Of a stretch of 64,000 nt of DNA, positions 26,069-37,100 are shown piece by piece. Source of the stretch: Botryotinia globosa (taxonomy: Eukaryota > Ascomycota > Leotiomycetes > Helotiales > Sclerotiniaceae); the NCBI GenBank assembly GCA_014898425.1, contig RCSZ01000019.1:1-64000 (forward strand), given 5' to 3'. Numbering within the stretch: position 1 is the first letter of the stretch; each line of letters opens with the position of its first letter. A model generated the notes under the pieces. It saw nothing but the letters and a program-made list of their open reading frames with translations, was not told where the DNA came from and did no database searches. A program made the position numbers and the translations under genes.

Positions 26069-26898
26069 ATGGCGCATGTTATTGAGGATAATAGTACGAA
26101 CATGAATTTTCTTGAGAAGAAGCGCAGCCTTTCCCCGGCTACAACGGAGGAGGTCCGTGTAGTAAGCATCTCGGAGTGTGAGGGAGCGGCTCAGTGTCTC
26201 GCTCAAGCTTTTGCTACAGACGAAGTAGCAAGGTACTTCGTTGATACCGATGACATGACTTCTTATTCCGAGGAATACAAATGGAAACTTCATTGTGACA
26301 TAATCAAATACATGACCGCTGCTCATTGCTACAAAGGCATAGTGACTACCATTGGTCCAAACTACGATGCAGTCGCTTTATGGTAAGTCTACTGAAGGTC
26401 CACGATTTCTGAATACCGAATTGACAAATCAACAGGATGCCTCCCGGTCAAGACATGGACGATTGGCTTACCTTTTTCCGCAGCGGTCTCTGGAAACTCT
26501 ACTTTAAGCTCTCCGTGGAAGGCCGCAAACGTTTCTATGATGAATTTCTGCCCCTTCTCCACCATACCATCGACGACGTCATGGGTGAGCGCAATAACAA
26601 TTTCTACTACCTTGTTTATCTCGGCAGTAAACCTAGCGCTCGAGGAAAAGGATACGCGAAGAAGTTAATCCAACATATGACTGACCGAGCGGACCGAGAA
26701 AATCGTCCTACTTATCTGGAGTCAAGTGCAGAGATTAATTTGAGCTACTATCGTAAGTTGGGTTTCGAGTGGAAGCAGGATATTGTGATGAAAAGAGGAG
26801 TCAAGCCGGTTAAGATGCAAATCATGGTCAGAGAACCGAAATTTCTGGGAGAGACTATCGAGGGAAAGGAGGGTGTCAATGTTGAGATGATTGAGTAG
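26069..26898 (+). CDS. GNAT-family N-acetyltransferase
   Basis: Acetyl-CoA-dependent acetyltransferase fold; substrate unknown. Exons 26069-26382 and 26436-26898 (314+463 nt, 53-bp intron) give 258 residues. The intron splits a Trp codon (LW-MPPGQDMDDW). Motif A with the acetyl-CoA pyrophosphate loop is clear: YYLVYLGSKPSARGKGYAKKLI (R/K-G-x-G-Y/A), followed by the motif-B region YLESSAEINLSYYRKLGF. This layout is the fungal GNAT type common near secondary-metabolite or stress genes, but no such cluster is present here. It probably acts in the cytosol; no signal peptide. Confidence 0.85.
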
Positions 26899-27274
26899 GT
26901 GGTGTCATTGCGATTTGAATTCTGCTTCTGATATTAATTTCCTTATCAAATTGACACTTTCAAGTTTCCATGATTATTCTTGAAGAATTTGTTGTTCATC
27001 AGATATGGCTCTCTTTGGGTAAAGCTTTTTGCATGAACAAATACGCATCTCACCTTTTGAAGCAATCAAACAATCTTTATTTGAACTGTTGTCTGTTCGG
27101 ATATTGGATAATGCAACGATGTCATCATTTGTCTTTACCTAATACCAGCAATCTAAGACTCTCATCTGGTATATCTTCTCATAGAATCATACTTCATTCA
27201 TATGCAGCCATTACTTTTACACAGATGCCATAATCCCATCCTACAACGCCATTGATGCTGTAATCTCCCATCCT
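26899..27274. other. Convergent intergenic region
   Basis: 3' flanks of the acetyltransferase and RFA2. No coding signal. Confidence 0.6.
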
Positions 27275-28324
27275 CTAGTACTCCAACACAGCCCACGTCT
27301 CATCATCAACCGTTGTATAAATACAACCCTCCGCCAATAACTCATCTCCGCACTTGTAGACATCTGCAACTGGCATACCAAGCTTGGTCGCAATCATATT
27401 TACATTCAAACCCTCATTGTTTTGGGGCTCTGACTGTAATAGATCGAAAACCATTCTGGAATTTCGAGATACCTTCGCAGGTAATATTTTACCACCCGTA
27501 GAAGCATCTCCAGCTCCCATGTTATTGCCACCATACGAATCGACGAACATTCCATCGCCTCCCTCTTTCTTTGTCATAGCACCTGCTGTATCAATAGGAC
27601 CACGAGTGAAATATAAATGTGCCAAAGTAGCCTCCAATCCATGGAATGTCACTTCGTTCATATCGAGAACGGGTCGAATAATATGAGCTCCTACATGACG
27701 TTTGTCATGGAAAGACTTGAGTCGTCCCCATACATGTATGTACTTTCCTTCTTCCGGCACAGGTCTTGCATTTTCAGGAGCAGCGTCGTTGTCGATCCAT
27801 TGTTTTACTTCGATGAGACCGGTACCATCGTCGACTTTATAGGTATTGTTTGTGGCTTGGGTGGAGATGGAGTGGACTTGGCCAACGAATGAGAGCTGGT
27901 GGTTGAGAAGTTAGTATGCTTGTTTGGTGATAGATGATGGCAATGCATAGTATAAGAGGAAGGAAATTACCTACTTGAGTTACTTCCGATCCATCAATTT
28001 TGAAATCTGCATCGGGATGTGGTTGCACGGCCTCGAGGATTTGCTTGATGGTTACTGGTCGTAATGTATCTTTGCCATATGTCTAAATGTCTCATTAGTA
28101 TATCCATATGACTTCATAAGTAGCAAGACATACCTTTGAACCTCCAGGACTTTCTTGGCTTCCTCCCTGCGATCCACCATATCCTCCTTGAACAAATCCA
28201 CCACCATCTGCCCCGCCTTGTGCGCCGTAACTGGTGGTTGAATAATTATTTTGGTATCCGTAGCTGTTTGCTAGGCACGAGTAAGTTTTGAGTTTTGGAG
28301 TGATGCGCGGGGAAACTTACACAT
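27275..28324 (-). CDS. RFA2: Replication protein A 32-kDa subunit (Rfa2/RPA32)
   Basis: Middle subunit of the ssDNA-binding RPA trimer for replication, repair and recombination. Four exons on the minus strand: 28321-28324 (only 4 coding nt, ATG T), 28134-28270, 27975-28082 and 27895-27275 (4+137+108+621 nt), giving 289 residues. The Gly/Ser/Tyr-rich N-terminus MSNSYGYQNNYSTTSYG... is the phosphorylated tail typical of RPA32. The OB fold runs from TLRPVTIKQILEA (about 53) through QLSFVGQVHSIS, YKVDDGTGLIEVKQWID to YIHVWGRLKSF. The C-terminal winged helix (about 225-289) ends GCIYTTVDDETWAVLEY. The start exon is inferred from in-frame splicing. Upstream there is an MCB element. Confidence 0.9.
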
Positions 28325-28401
28325 GATTGAGGTTGTTAGCGGGTGAAGGGCAAATATTGAGATTGTGGTGCTGTTGAAAGATGGGATATGATAGATGGAA
28401 G

Positions 28402-28433
28402 ACGCGTTGACCGCGACTGGATAAAAAGTCGCG
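28402..28433. promoter_or_regulatory. MCB-like site and inverted repeat upstream of RFA2
   Basis: ACGCGT at 28402-28407 is the MluI cell-cycle box bound by MBF in fungi. It is followed at once by a perfect 7-bp inverted repeat, CGCGACT (28412-28418) and AGTCGCG (28427-28433). Both lie 78-110 bp upstream of the RFA2 start codon. MBF control of RPA genes is known in yeasts; its use here is inference. Confidence 0.6.
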
Positions 28434-30160
28434 TAAAGCGGAAATTTAAAGGTCATGTGACGGGTACAGCACTTGGTATCGGTCCCGGCATTCTTCCGAT
28501 CTCCTGACTCAAACGTGCGAACAAGCGACAGTATATTAATACTGCATGCAATTGCTATTCCTTCACGAATTTAAAGGGTTCTGAGATTTCGTGATGATGT
28601 CGGCTTCTGTGTAGGAGGCCTTCGCTTTGGAATATTGCTCGTCGATGAAATGCGTTAGCTTTCATAGCAAAGCTTGCAGCTCTTTCCTGTCTGGACAGTT
28701 TAACTGCAGGATAAATAAGAAGTTTCATCCTCAATAAGAATTTGTCATTGATAGATCTACAAAGGCCGACAATCCCTCAGAAACAAAGTCCTGTCATGCT
28801 GGGAGGAATGAAGACCTTAGATGCGTCATGACATTTTGGTTCTCAAAGATACCTGGCCGATCATGTATGATCGCACTCATATCCACTCACAACAACATTC
28901 ATTTTCTAGATCAATGGCTAGCGGCACTAGAAAGTCCAATTTCTATCCTATAAAGCTCCCCCTCTTTACTCCAGTCAATAATGTTTAACGCCAGAATCTT
29001 GCTTGTATGTCTCAAAGGACTGGAGTGCAAATCGTGGTCAAGAAATTTTCCCCATAGGCGGCAAGCCGTGAATACTAACATGTGAACTTTACTCATTTAT
29101 ATTACTGACTTTGTCTTACTTGCGTTATGATGGCATCTAATGAGTTTCAGGCGTCAGGGAAGCTCAGAAGTGCACACATTCAGTGCGTTAAATGTCATGT
29201 GCTGGTGAGCCTGTCGAGATAATTACTGTCGTGTCTTATAACAGCTGACATCGTTCGATTTCTAAAGATTCTGCTACCAATCGAAGCAATGTCCAAGCAC
29301 AGAAAGGGATCAGATGATAAGGAATGTGAGTGTTCGCAGTTATTGACTGTTGAAAGCTTACGTCGTCCGGACCAGGACATGCGTAAGATGCATAATATCA
29401 AGACTCAATGTACCTTTGCGTAGCGAGCTGCTCCCCTTAAAGCAAAGGGCATTGAAAATTGACATAACAGTATTCACGAGCATTGGCTGCAGAACGCTTC
29501 TCGTGTTTCTGATCTCTATACAACTAATACTTGCAGTCAGCACGAGGAATATTGTGTCCACCAATACTCGTTTGAATTACACGCTTCCCATGTCATTGAC
29601 TTGTCATTCCTCTAATAAGCCCCCTTAGAAAGTATTGAAAGCAAGCTTTTGCTACAACTCGAGTAGTTGCAGAACCCCAAATCTACTCGAAAAGTAAACA
29701 TAAACTAGAAAACGTCACCGCAGCTTCCATCTCCTGCTCAGACATGACGAGTTATCCAGTCTGGTAGGGCTGTGATATGAATTCTCTTGTCAAATCATGA
29801 CGATTTTATTGTGTTAATATTATGCCCCCAACTATATGCCTTGAATAAAACAATGATTCTGCATTGAAAACAATGTTCAACAAAACCATTAATCGTGGAC
29901 GGTAAAACTTATTAAAGAGTACGGATAAGCCTAAAGCATTGCTGACTCACCGGGCAGACCCCCCCCCCCCCCATTACTGCGCAGCCAATCAAGTTTCCCA
30001 ACCCTCTTGCTCATTATGAGTCGAAAACTCAGCCCCCTAACCATCATGATATGCCAGAAATATGGATCATAGATTTTGAGGTAATATAATCTTCATGACC
30101 CGTCTCTTGATTTCAATCCAACTGTATCCCTTATAACCAATCCTAAAAACAAACGAAACG
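28434..30160. other. Intergenic between RFA2 and the SDR gene
   Basis: About 1.7 kb without a supported gene. It contains a C14 homopolymer at 29959-29972. Short open frames on both strands have no protein character. Confidence 0.55.
29959..29972 (+). repeat. Poly-C tract (14 bp)
   Basis: Uninterrupted run of 14 cytosines about 190 bp upstream of the SDR gene start, in otherwise AT-leaning sequence. Its length may be uncertain in the assembly. Confidence 0.9.
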
Positions 30161-31096
30161 ATGAACACCTTTACAGCTACCCGACACAAAACACTCACAC
30201 CCACCACCACTCCAGCCAATAACCCACTCCCTAATCCTTTCGTCGTCTGCGTAATAGGGGCTAGCTCTGGCATAGGCGAACATATCGCTTATTCATTTGC
30301 ACAAGCAGGAGCTTCCGGCATCATTCTAGCATCCCGCAACACTTCCGAACTTACTCGCGTTGCGGAAAAGATTCGTGTCATATCCCCCAAAACACGAGTC
30401 GAAACGTTTTCTTGTGATATCGCTTCACCCAGCAATATTTCAGATCTTGCAAATTACATCAAAGAAAGTTTCGGTCGCCTCGATATTTGTATTCCCAACT
30501 CCGGATATGCGGGTCCCGTGACTCTGAAAGTTACTGAAGGTGATCCGGCATGGTTCCAAGGAAATTTCGATATAAATATGATAGGAACTTATAATTGTGC
30601 GCATTATCTGATACCTCTACTGCTGGAGAGTGAGAATGGAGCAAAAGGTTTCATACAGACTGGATCGTTGGCTGCGAGTTTAACGGATGGTCCCATTGCC
30701 AATACAGGGTATTGTGTGAGTAAATTTGCGCAAAGTAGATTTTTAGAGATGGTAGGTTCTCAGTTTGGAGAGGAGGGATTGGTTGCTGTTACTATCCATC
30801 CTGGGGCCGTAGCAACGCCGATGGCTGCTGGAAATACACCCGAAGTTTTCCTACCCTGTAAGTTTTTCATCTGCTCAACTTTTAGGGTTGCAGGAGTACT
30901 AATGAACATCATAGATCTGGTTGATAGAGTGGATCTTTGTGGTGGATTTTGTGTATGGTTGAGTAAGAACATAAAAGATTTGAGATGGATGAATGGAAGG
31001 TTTCTGGATGCTAGGTGGGATATTGATGAGTTGCTTAAGAGAAAAGAGGATGTCATTGAGAAGGATTTACTTAAGTGGACATTAAGAACTTCATGA
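30161..31096 (+). CDS. Short-chain dehydrogenase/reductase (classical SDR)
   Basis: NAD(P)-dependent oxidoreductase of unknown substrate. I split it as exons 30161-30857 and 30915-31096 (697+182 nt), giving 292 residues. The intron is 57 bp with GTAAGT, a TACTAAT branch and ATAG acceptor, and its removal rebuilds the usual SDR stretch LPYLVDRVDLCGGFCVWLS. It has no stop codon and is a multiple of three, so an unspliced 311-residue form is also open. Motifs: cofactor loop G33ASSGIG39, NSG 113-115, catalytic Ser in GSLAAS (about 168-173) and Y184-x3-K188. The adjoining Pro/Thr-rich N-terminus (residues 1-26) is an extension outside the fold. Confidence 0.85.
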   Translation: MNTFTATRHKTLTPTTTPANNPLPNPFVVCVIGASSGIGEHIAYSFAQAGASGIILASRNTSELTRVAEKIRVISPKTRVETFSCDIASPSNISDLANYIKESFGRLDICIPNSGYAGPVTLKVTEGDPAWFQGNFDINMIGTYNCAHYLIPLLLESENGAKGFIQTGSLAASLTDGPIANTGYCVSKFAQSRFLEMVGSQFGEEGLVAVTIHPGAVATPMAAGNTPEVFLPCKFFICSTFRVAGVLMNIIDLVDRVDLCGGFCVWLSKNIKDLRWMNGRFLDARWDIDELLKRKEDVIEKDLLKWTLRTS

Positions 31097-32101
31097 GCGT
31101 AGAAAATTCTTCTTAAAAGCGACTCACATCGAGTACACAACAATCAAGTAAAGTTGCTGAGATGAAAACCTCTCAAATTTCTAGGACAGCATGAAATTGA
31201 GCGACCATTACAACAATTAATGAAACCAAGAGACCGATGTCAACTGTTGAAAAAAATCGAACGAAGTCTCGATTCTTGTCGAGTATTAATGATTGTTGAC
31301 CATAGAGAAATGACGGAAAAGTAAGAGATCCTTTCTTTCTTCGATATCATTGGTGGTATTACATATTTGGAATACATTCCCTCAGATATTGTTGGTATCA
31401 CCTCGGTGGTGATTATGACGTCTTCATAATAGGTATCCTTTATTCATTGATATTGTGTCTAATCTATTCTAGGTTCTAAAGCTACGAAAGCTATATGCAA
31501 TACGTGCGTACGCTAGTGAGCTAGCGCTCACGTGCTTATATTCACTCGTATCGCAACGGATATGTATGTGACGATCTGGGGAATAATTTCTTGTCGAAAG
31601 TCTGTCTCGCCATTAAATCTTGATAATCAAAGTCGCAATCCATCTCTCGATCCCTATTTTGGAGTCATATCTAGATGATCTGTACTATTGAATTATGATC
31701 CAACCACCTGCATCTACTCAATCTTCTAACAAAAGCCACTTCTTGCTTCGTACGGGAGGAAGGAGGAATCAATGGCAGCCCGGACTAGGAAGGTATTCTT
31801 GAACCTAAAAGGGAAATTGCTAATTTGGCGACCCGCAAACCGCTCTTACCACTCGCTTGTACCCTTTTAAAGACATTTTTGTTAAAAAAGTAGTATTCTT
31901 TTGTTTACTATATTCTCAGAACCGTTATCGTATAAACATAGTTGCCCAGTACTAGTTATTTCCCATTTTCATTCTTCCAGCATCGGCAAATACCACTGTC
32001 ACCCTTCGTCGCACAACAAAACATTCAACTCTCGAGCCTCTAATCCACATCTACTCAAACCGACCCAAGCCATCGTCTCGTTATATTCCAATCATCCAAT
32101 C
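31097..32101. other. Intergenic
   Basis: About 1 kb with no gene seen. A short palindromic stretch 'acgctagtgagctagcgctcacgtg' lies near 31509-31533. It probably includes the promoter and 5' UTR of the following gene. Confidence 0.5.
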
Positions 32102-32662
32102 ATGCAGCTCACCTTGGAGGAGATGTATTTTAGGTCGGTACTCGAGAAAGTCCAGCAGGAAGTGAATTATTCTCTCCAAAGCCTGCCAAACTTTAGGGAC
32201 TCAATAATTCGTTCATCCAGACAAATACCTGAAAGCATCATATCGGAAGAGAAACTTGGAGCAGAGCTCCAGGAGGATATGGATGTCTTGGAGGATTTTA
32301 AGAAAAAGCTCGATGTACGAGTGGGACGTCAACCAATAGCAATTAGCATGGGAGAATTGGAGGCGATAGAGTTAGCTGCCTGCAACATGAGGGGAAAATG
32401 GGAGGAAATCGAGAGGATGTCAAAAGCAGAGGAAGAATTGCTTGAGGAGGCATTGCAAGAGGCAGAGAAGTGGTTCCTCGAAGCTGAAGAGATATGGCAA
32501 AAGGCCCAGAAAGAACGGAGTGACGCGGAGGCGGCATGGCACGCTGCGGCATTTGAGTTAACAGACTCGAGAATTCTTGAGTCGGACGAGGAAATTGGAT
32601 CACTTCAGCAGGAAACGGAAGAAACAGAAGCTGAAAGCCAACCGGCTAAGTCTATTATATGA
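32102..32662 (+). CDS. Small acidic coiled-coil protein, function unknown
   Basis: Not recognised. I start at ATG 32102 (context CCAATC-ATG), giving 186 residues. The frame is open for 67 more codons upstream, but that part is low-complexity His/Ser and does not look coding. The protein is nearly all helical and strongly charged, with heptad-like Glu/Ala runs (EEELLEEALQEAEKWFLEAEEIWQKAQ). It ends in an acidic tail. No Cys and no signal peptide. It is the last euchromatic gene before the transposon block and lies 390 bp from the Copia LTR. Confidence 0.6.
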   Translation: MQLTLEEMYFRSVLEKVQQEVNYSLQSLPNFRDSIIRSSRQIPESIISEEKLGAELQEDMDVLEDFKKKLDVRVGRQPIAISMGELEAIELAACNMRGKWEEIERMSKAEEELLEEALQEAEKWFLEAEEIWQKAQKERSDAEAAWHAAAFELTDSRILESDEEIGSLQQETEETEAESQPAKSII

Positions 32663-33046
32663 GGAGACTTGGGAAGTCAGTGAAATTAGTTGTGGTAGCC
32701 TGGCGTTTTAATTCTGCTATCGGGAGGACTTCGCTTTGCAAGGGAAAAATTGCAACATTAGATTACTACGGATTCTAGCTCTGGGCGATATTCGTTAGAG
32801 TATCAATAACCATGGCATTGCCACGAATACCTGAATATCATAAAATTATTCTAAAGACTATCCATATACCTTAGCTCAGTGATATTATACATGAAGACGG
32901 AATGGTAAGAGTATTTATGCTACCAAGCTTTGGAAATATGAAGAAAAACATCAAGAGTTCGTCGCATGACAGGGCTTGAAAATTCTTCAAGACAATGGTT
33001 AAATGATATACACGAAGGAGTGATAACAGGCCAGGAAGTGCTATTT
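32663..33046. other. Flank between the last gene and the Copia LTR
   Basis: Nothing coding seen. Base composition is still moderate here and drops sharply after the LTR starts at 33052. Confidence 0.6.
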
Positions 33047-33051
33047 ATTAC

Positions 33052-33223
33052 TGTTGGTATCAACTTGGTTGATATAAGTGTAAGTACTTAGTCCTATATG
33101 GTTGTATTCGTTCTTTTTCATTATTATCTATAGGAAGCTAGATACTAAATATATATAGGGAAATGCTAGTGTAATATTAATTAATACAATACCCTCTTTA
33201 ATTATATAATTGATATCCCAATA
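33052..33223 (-). repeat. Copia LTR (left, 3' LTR of the element)
   Basis: 172 bp, starts TGTTGGTATCAACTTGG and ends ATCCCAATA. It aligns end to end without gaps to 45209-45380. Its right half is the more mutated half, while the other LTR is more mutated in its left half. Confidence 0.9.
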
Positions 33224-33998
33224 CTAATAACTCTCTAAAAATGAATATAATTATATATTTTAATCTATAATCTATTTTAAATACAATATTCTCTTAGCTC
33301 TATCTAATTCCTATATCACTACTCTCTTTTTATTCAATATATCATTTTAATAATTATTTTATTAATATCAATTAAATCTTTTAATATTTGATATATACTG
33401 TTTTTGGTTATAATATTTGTAGAATTCGATTTTCTATTAATCCATTTAATCTCTATAATCTCTTTATTCTTATAATATTATCTTAAAACTATAATATCAA
33501 TTAGAAATCGTTTTTCCATATTCATATCGAATTTAGTTAATAAATTATATAATGATTTTGAATTTATATAAAATATAAATGGTATTGACTTTTTAAACTT
33601 GAAAATAATATTAATAATATCTTTAATAGTAGTTTTAATATTAAAACCTAAAACTAATATATATAGTTCAAAAACTAATATATTTCTAATAATTCTTTTA
33701 CATTTAATTAATATCTAATATATAATATTAATATTATTATACTTATTCATTAAATAAATCACATAGTTAATTTGTAATAATAAATTAGTATTATTAATAA
33801 ATAATATATTAATAAAAATAACTAATTTGATAGAATTCATATCTAGAAATACAAATATAAATCCTTTTTTCAAATTATCCATTTACTATTTGATAACTTT
33901 ATTAAACTTATTTATATTTTCTTTCTTTAGATTTATTATTTGAATAATAACAAAAAGATAATAAGATACCTTTAATTGATATACAATTACAATATATA

Positions 33999-34148
33999 TG
34001 TCAAGGTACGGGTAAAGACTTATATTGTATCATAAAGATTCTAAATGCTATGAAAGGTTGAGGTTCTATTATAGGAAGTAGGGTATACTAAGGGTATGTT
34101 AAGGATTTGTATTTGAGGTATGAAGGCAATATAATTGATGTTATAATA
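33999..34148 (-). repeat. Gypsy A LTR, left (3' LTR)
   Basis: 150 bp, begins TGTCAAGGTACGGGTAAAG and ends GATGTTATAATA. Heavily transition-mutated compared with the right LTR at the LTR outer end. Confidence 0.9.
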
Positions 34149-37100
34149 ATATCTTTCCTTTAGAGTTTGCTTATTCTAAGCAAGCTAAGGTACAGAGTAA
34201 CTTTATCATTTTTTAGTAAAGTTATAAAAAATCGATTTAATATTGATTAAATGAAAATCCAAAATCCTTTGAAATAATATTAAAATAATTTAGTTTTTAT
34301 TATAGAATTAAAATGAATTGTTTTTAAAATAATAATCAATTAATGGATTTTTTTCAATTTGTTTGATCTTTATTTAAAAATTATTATTGGTGTAATAGTA
34401 TTTGAAATAGCAGGCTTTTTGAATCTAATTTATATAAATGGGTTTGGTTTGTTTGAGTGTATTAGGTGAAATGTAATGATCATTTCCTTTTAGCTTTGAA
34501 GGTTTTCAGTTGATTGTTATAATAATAAATAATGTTTCTATTTGATATGATAATGAAAACTGTATTTGTTGTGATAATCAAGGATTTCTTTGAATTTCTA
34601 TTGTTTAATCTTTTTGTATATTTTGTTATCTTTTTTGAAAATTCGGTTTTGATTTCTATATAATTTAATAATATTGATGATATCTTAATCTAATAATTCT
34701 AATAAATAATAAAGTGGTTGAAGTAATGAATTATAAAATATTGAAAAAATCTTGAAATTAGTTGGGAGTTGTAATAGGTAAATTTGTTTATAGATTTTAA
34801 GGATTTTATAAGGATTATTTTATTTATTATTATCTTTTTTTATTAAATAATTGATTTTTATATTCTTTATATTAATTTATATCTTATTATTTTTTTTGTA
34901 AAGAAAAATATTAATTTAAATTCTGTTAATATAATCTTTGTATTTTTGAATCGATTGGGCTGTAAGCGCTTTAAATTTAATTAGAATAAAATCAAATCTG
35001 TTTATAATTTTATTAATTTTAAAAAACTCTTGTTTCCTTTGATATAATAGATTTAATAAAACTAATATAAACAATTCAATTTCGAGATGTGGGTAATAAT
35101 TATAATTAACAAAAAATAGGGATATACTAGTAATTTCTAATATAATATTGTTTAATGCGAACTTTATAAATGGGAATTAGTTGAATCAATCGTTTTAATA
35201 GAAGTTTATAAAGATATAAAGGTATTACTCTACTATAATATTAATCCTTTCCATTTAATCATCAAACTCAGAATAAAATAAGAAAGATTGTTTCAAAATG
35301 ATTGATAAATATTTAGATAGATATTTTTAAAACTTAGAAATGAATTGGAAGCTTTTATTGAATATAATATTATTGGAAATGTTATATAAACAATATATCT
35401 TTTCAATAAATCGATTTGTAAGTTTCTTTATAGATAATTTTATTATTAATATGAAGTGTTATATTTTGATTAGATAGTAAACAATTGTAATAATATATTA
35501 ATATTTCTTTTTGTAATATTTATTAATTAATAATGATATAATATAATTGATAGAGATATTTGATTAGGGATGAAATAGTATTAATAAAAGTTTAAGGAAT
35601 TTAGATATAATAAAGTAAAAAGTTTTGATATAAAAACAAAATTAATAAGTTTATATAAATATCTTGATTTTTTTAAATATATTAGATTATTAATATATAT
35701 AAAAAACAAGATCGATAGTTTTAATATAATTTGGATATTTAGCTGATTTAATTGAATATATATAATATATAATCTATATATAAAATTCAATAAAAAGAAA
35801 AATAAAAAAATAATTGTAATAAAAGATTTTATTATTAATTAATCTATAATCTTATAAGATTATTTAAAAATCCTTTTGAATATTTAATAACTAATAGCAA
35901 ACAAAAGGATTTCGAAGTATTATATATATAATTATAACTAATTCAAATGATTTGTATATTTTATTAATAAAATCATCAATTGATTTATTAATATTGGAAA
36001 TGATTATATTTATTAAAATTATAATCAAATCTAAATTGCTATTTATTTATTAAATAATATTTTTGAATACAATAATATCGAATATTTATTCTAAAAGGAT
36101 TATTTGTAAATAATTTTTAATTCGATTATTATTAGAATTAACATATACTGAATAATTTTCAACTTTATGATTTAAAACATTAAAATGAATAATCTTATAA
36201 CCAGATTAATATATAATACAAAAATTAAATTCTAATAAGAATTCGGTTTATCTAATTTATCATTAATTCAATATTTTTATCGATATAAAATATTCAAGGT
36301 TTTTATAATCAATAATAATTTCGAATAGTTTCTAAGTGCTATATAATTTCGATTTTTATTCTTTTAATGATTTTATAATCATTAGAAATTCTTTATTATA
36401 AATCTTATAATTGTATTTAATAATATTATATTTTAATAAGAAATATATTATTAGATATAAATTTCCCTTATTATTATATTACAAAAGAATACTATCTACA
36501 GCTCAATTGAAAGTATTAATCTCAATTATTATACAACAATAATAATCAAATATAATAAAAATCAAAATAAAGGAAAAAATATTCTTTAATATTATAAAAA
36601 TGTTTTTTTATTTAGAATCTTAATTCTATACTTTCTTCTTTTTCAAAAAACAATTAAGAAATTCCACAATTTTAGAAAAATTGTAAATAAAATATTAATA
36701 AAAATTAGCAAATTCAAAAAAACATTAAAAATCTTTGAATTTAGTTAATGATTTCTAATTAAATATAATATTAATTTTCTTCGAATTTATTTCTATACCT
36801 TTTAGGATAATAATTAAATTAAAATATTTAATTCTTTTTGTTTTGAATTTGTATTTATCAATATCAATTTATAATCTAATATTAATCAATTATTGGATAA
36901 TCTTGTGAATATATTTTTTGTAATCTATAATATTCTTGGAATAGATCAAAATATTATTTAAATATATTATATAAGTTTTATCTAAAAGATTAAAAAAAAT
37001 ATAATTGATATAATTCTGAAATGAAATTGATATATTGCAAAATCTGAAGGATATTATTAATAATTCAAATAAATCAAAACAAATAATAAAAACGATTTTC

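Noticed and set aside
31901..32101. 67-codon N-terminal extension of the coiled-coil protein
   Set aside because: His/Ser-rich low-complexity translation of a probable 5' UTR; the ATG at 32102 has better context and starts the helical protein.
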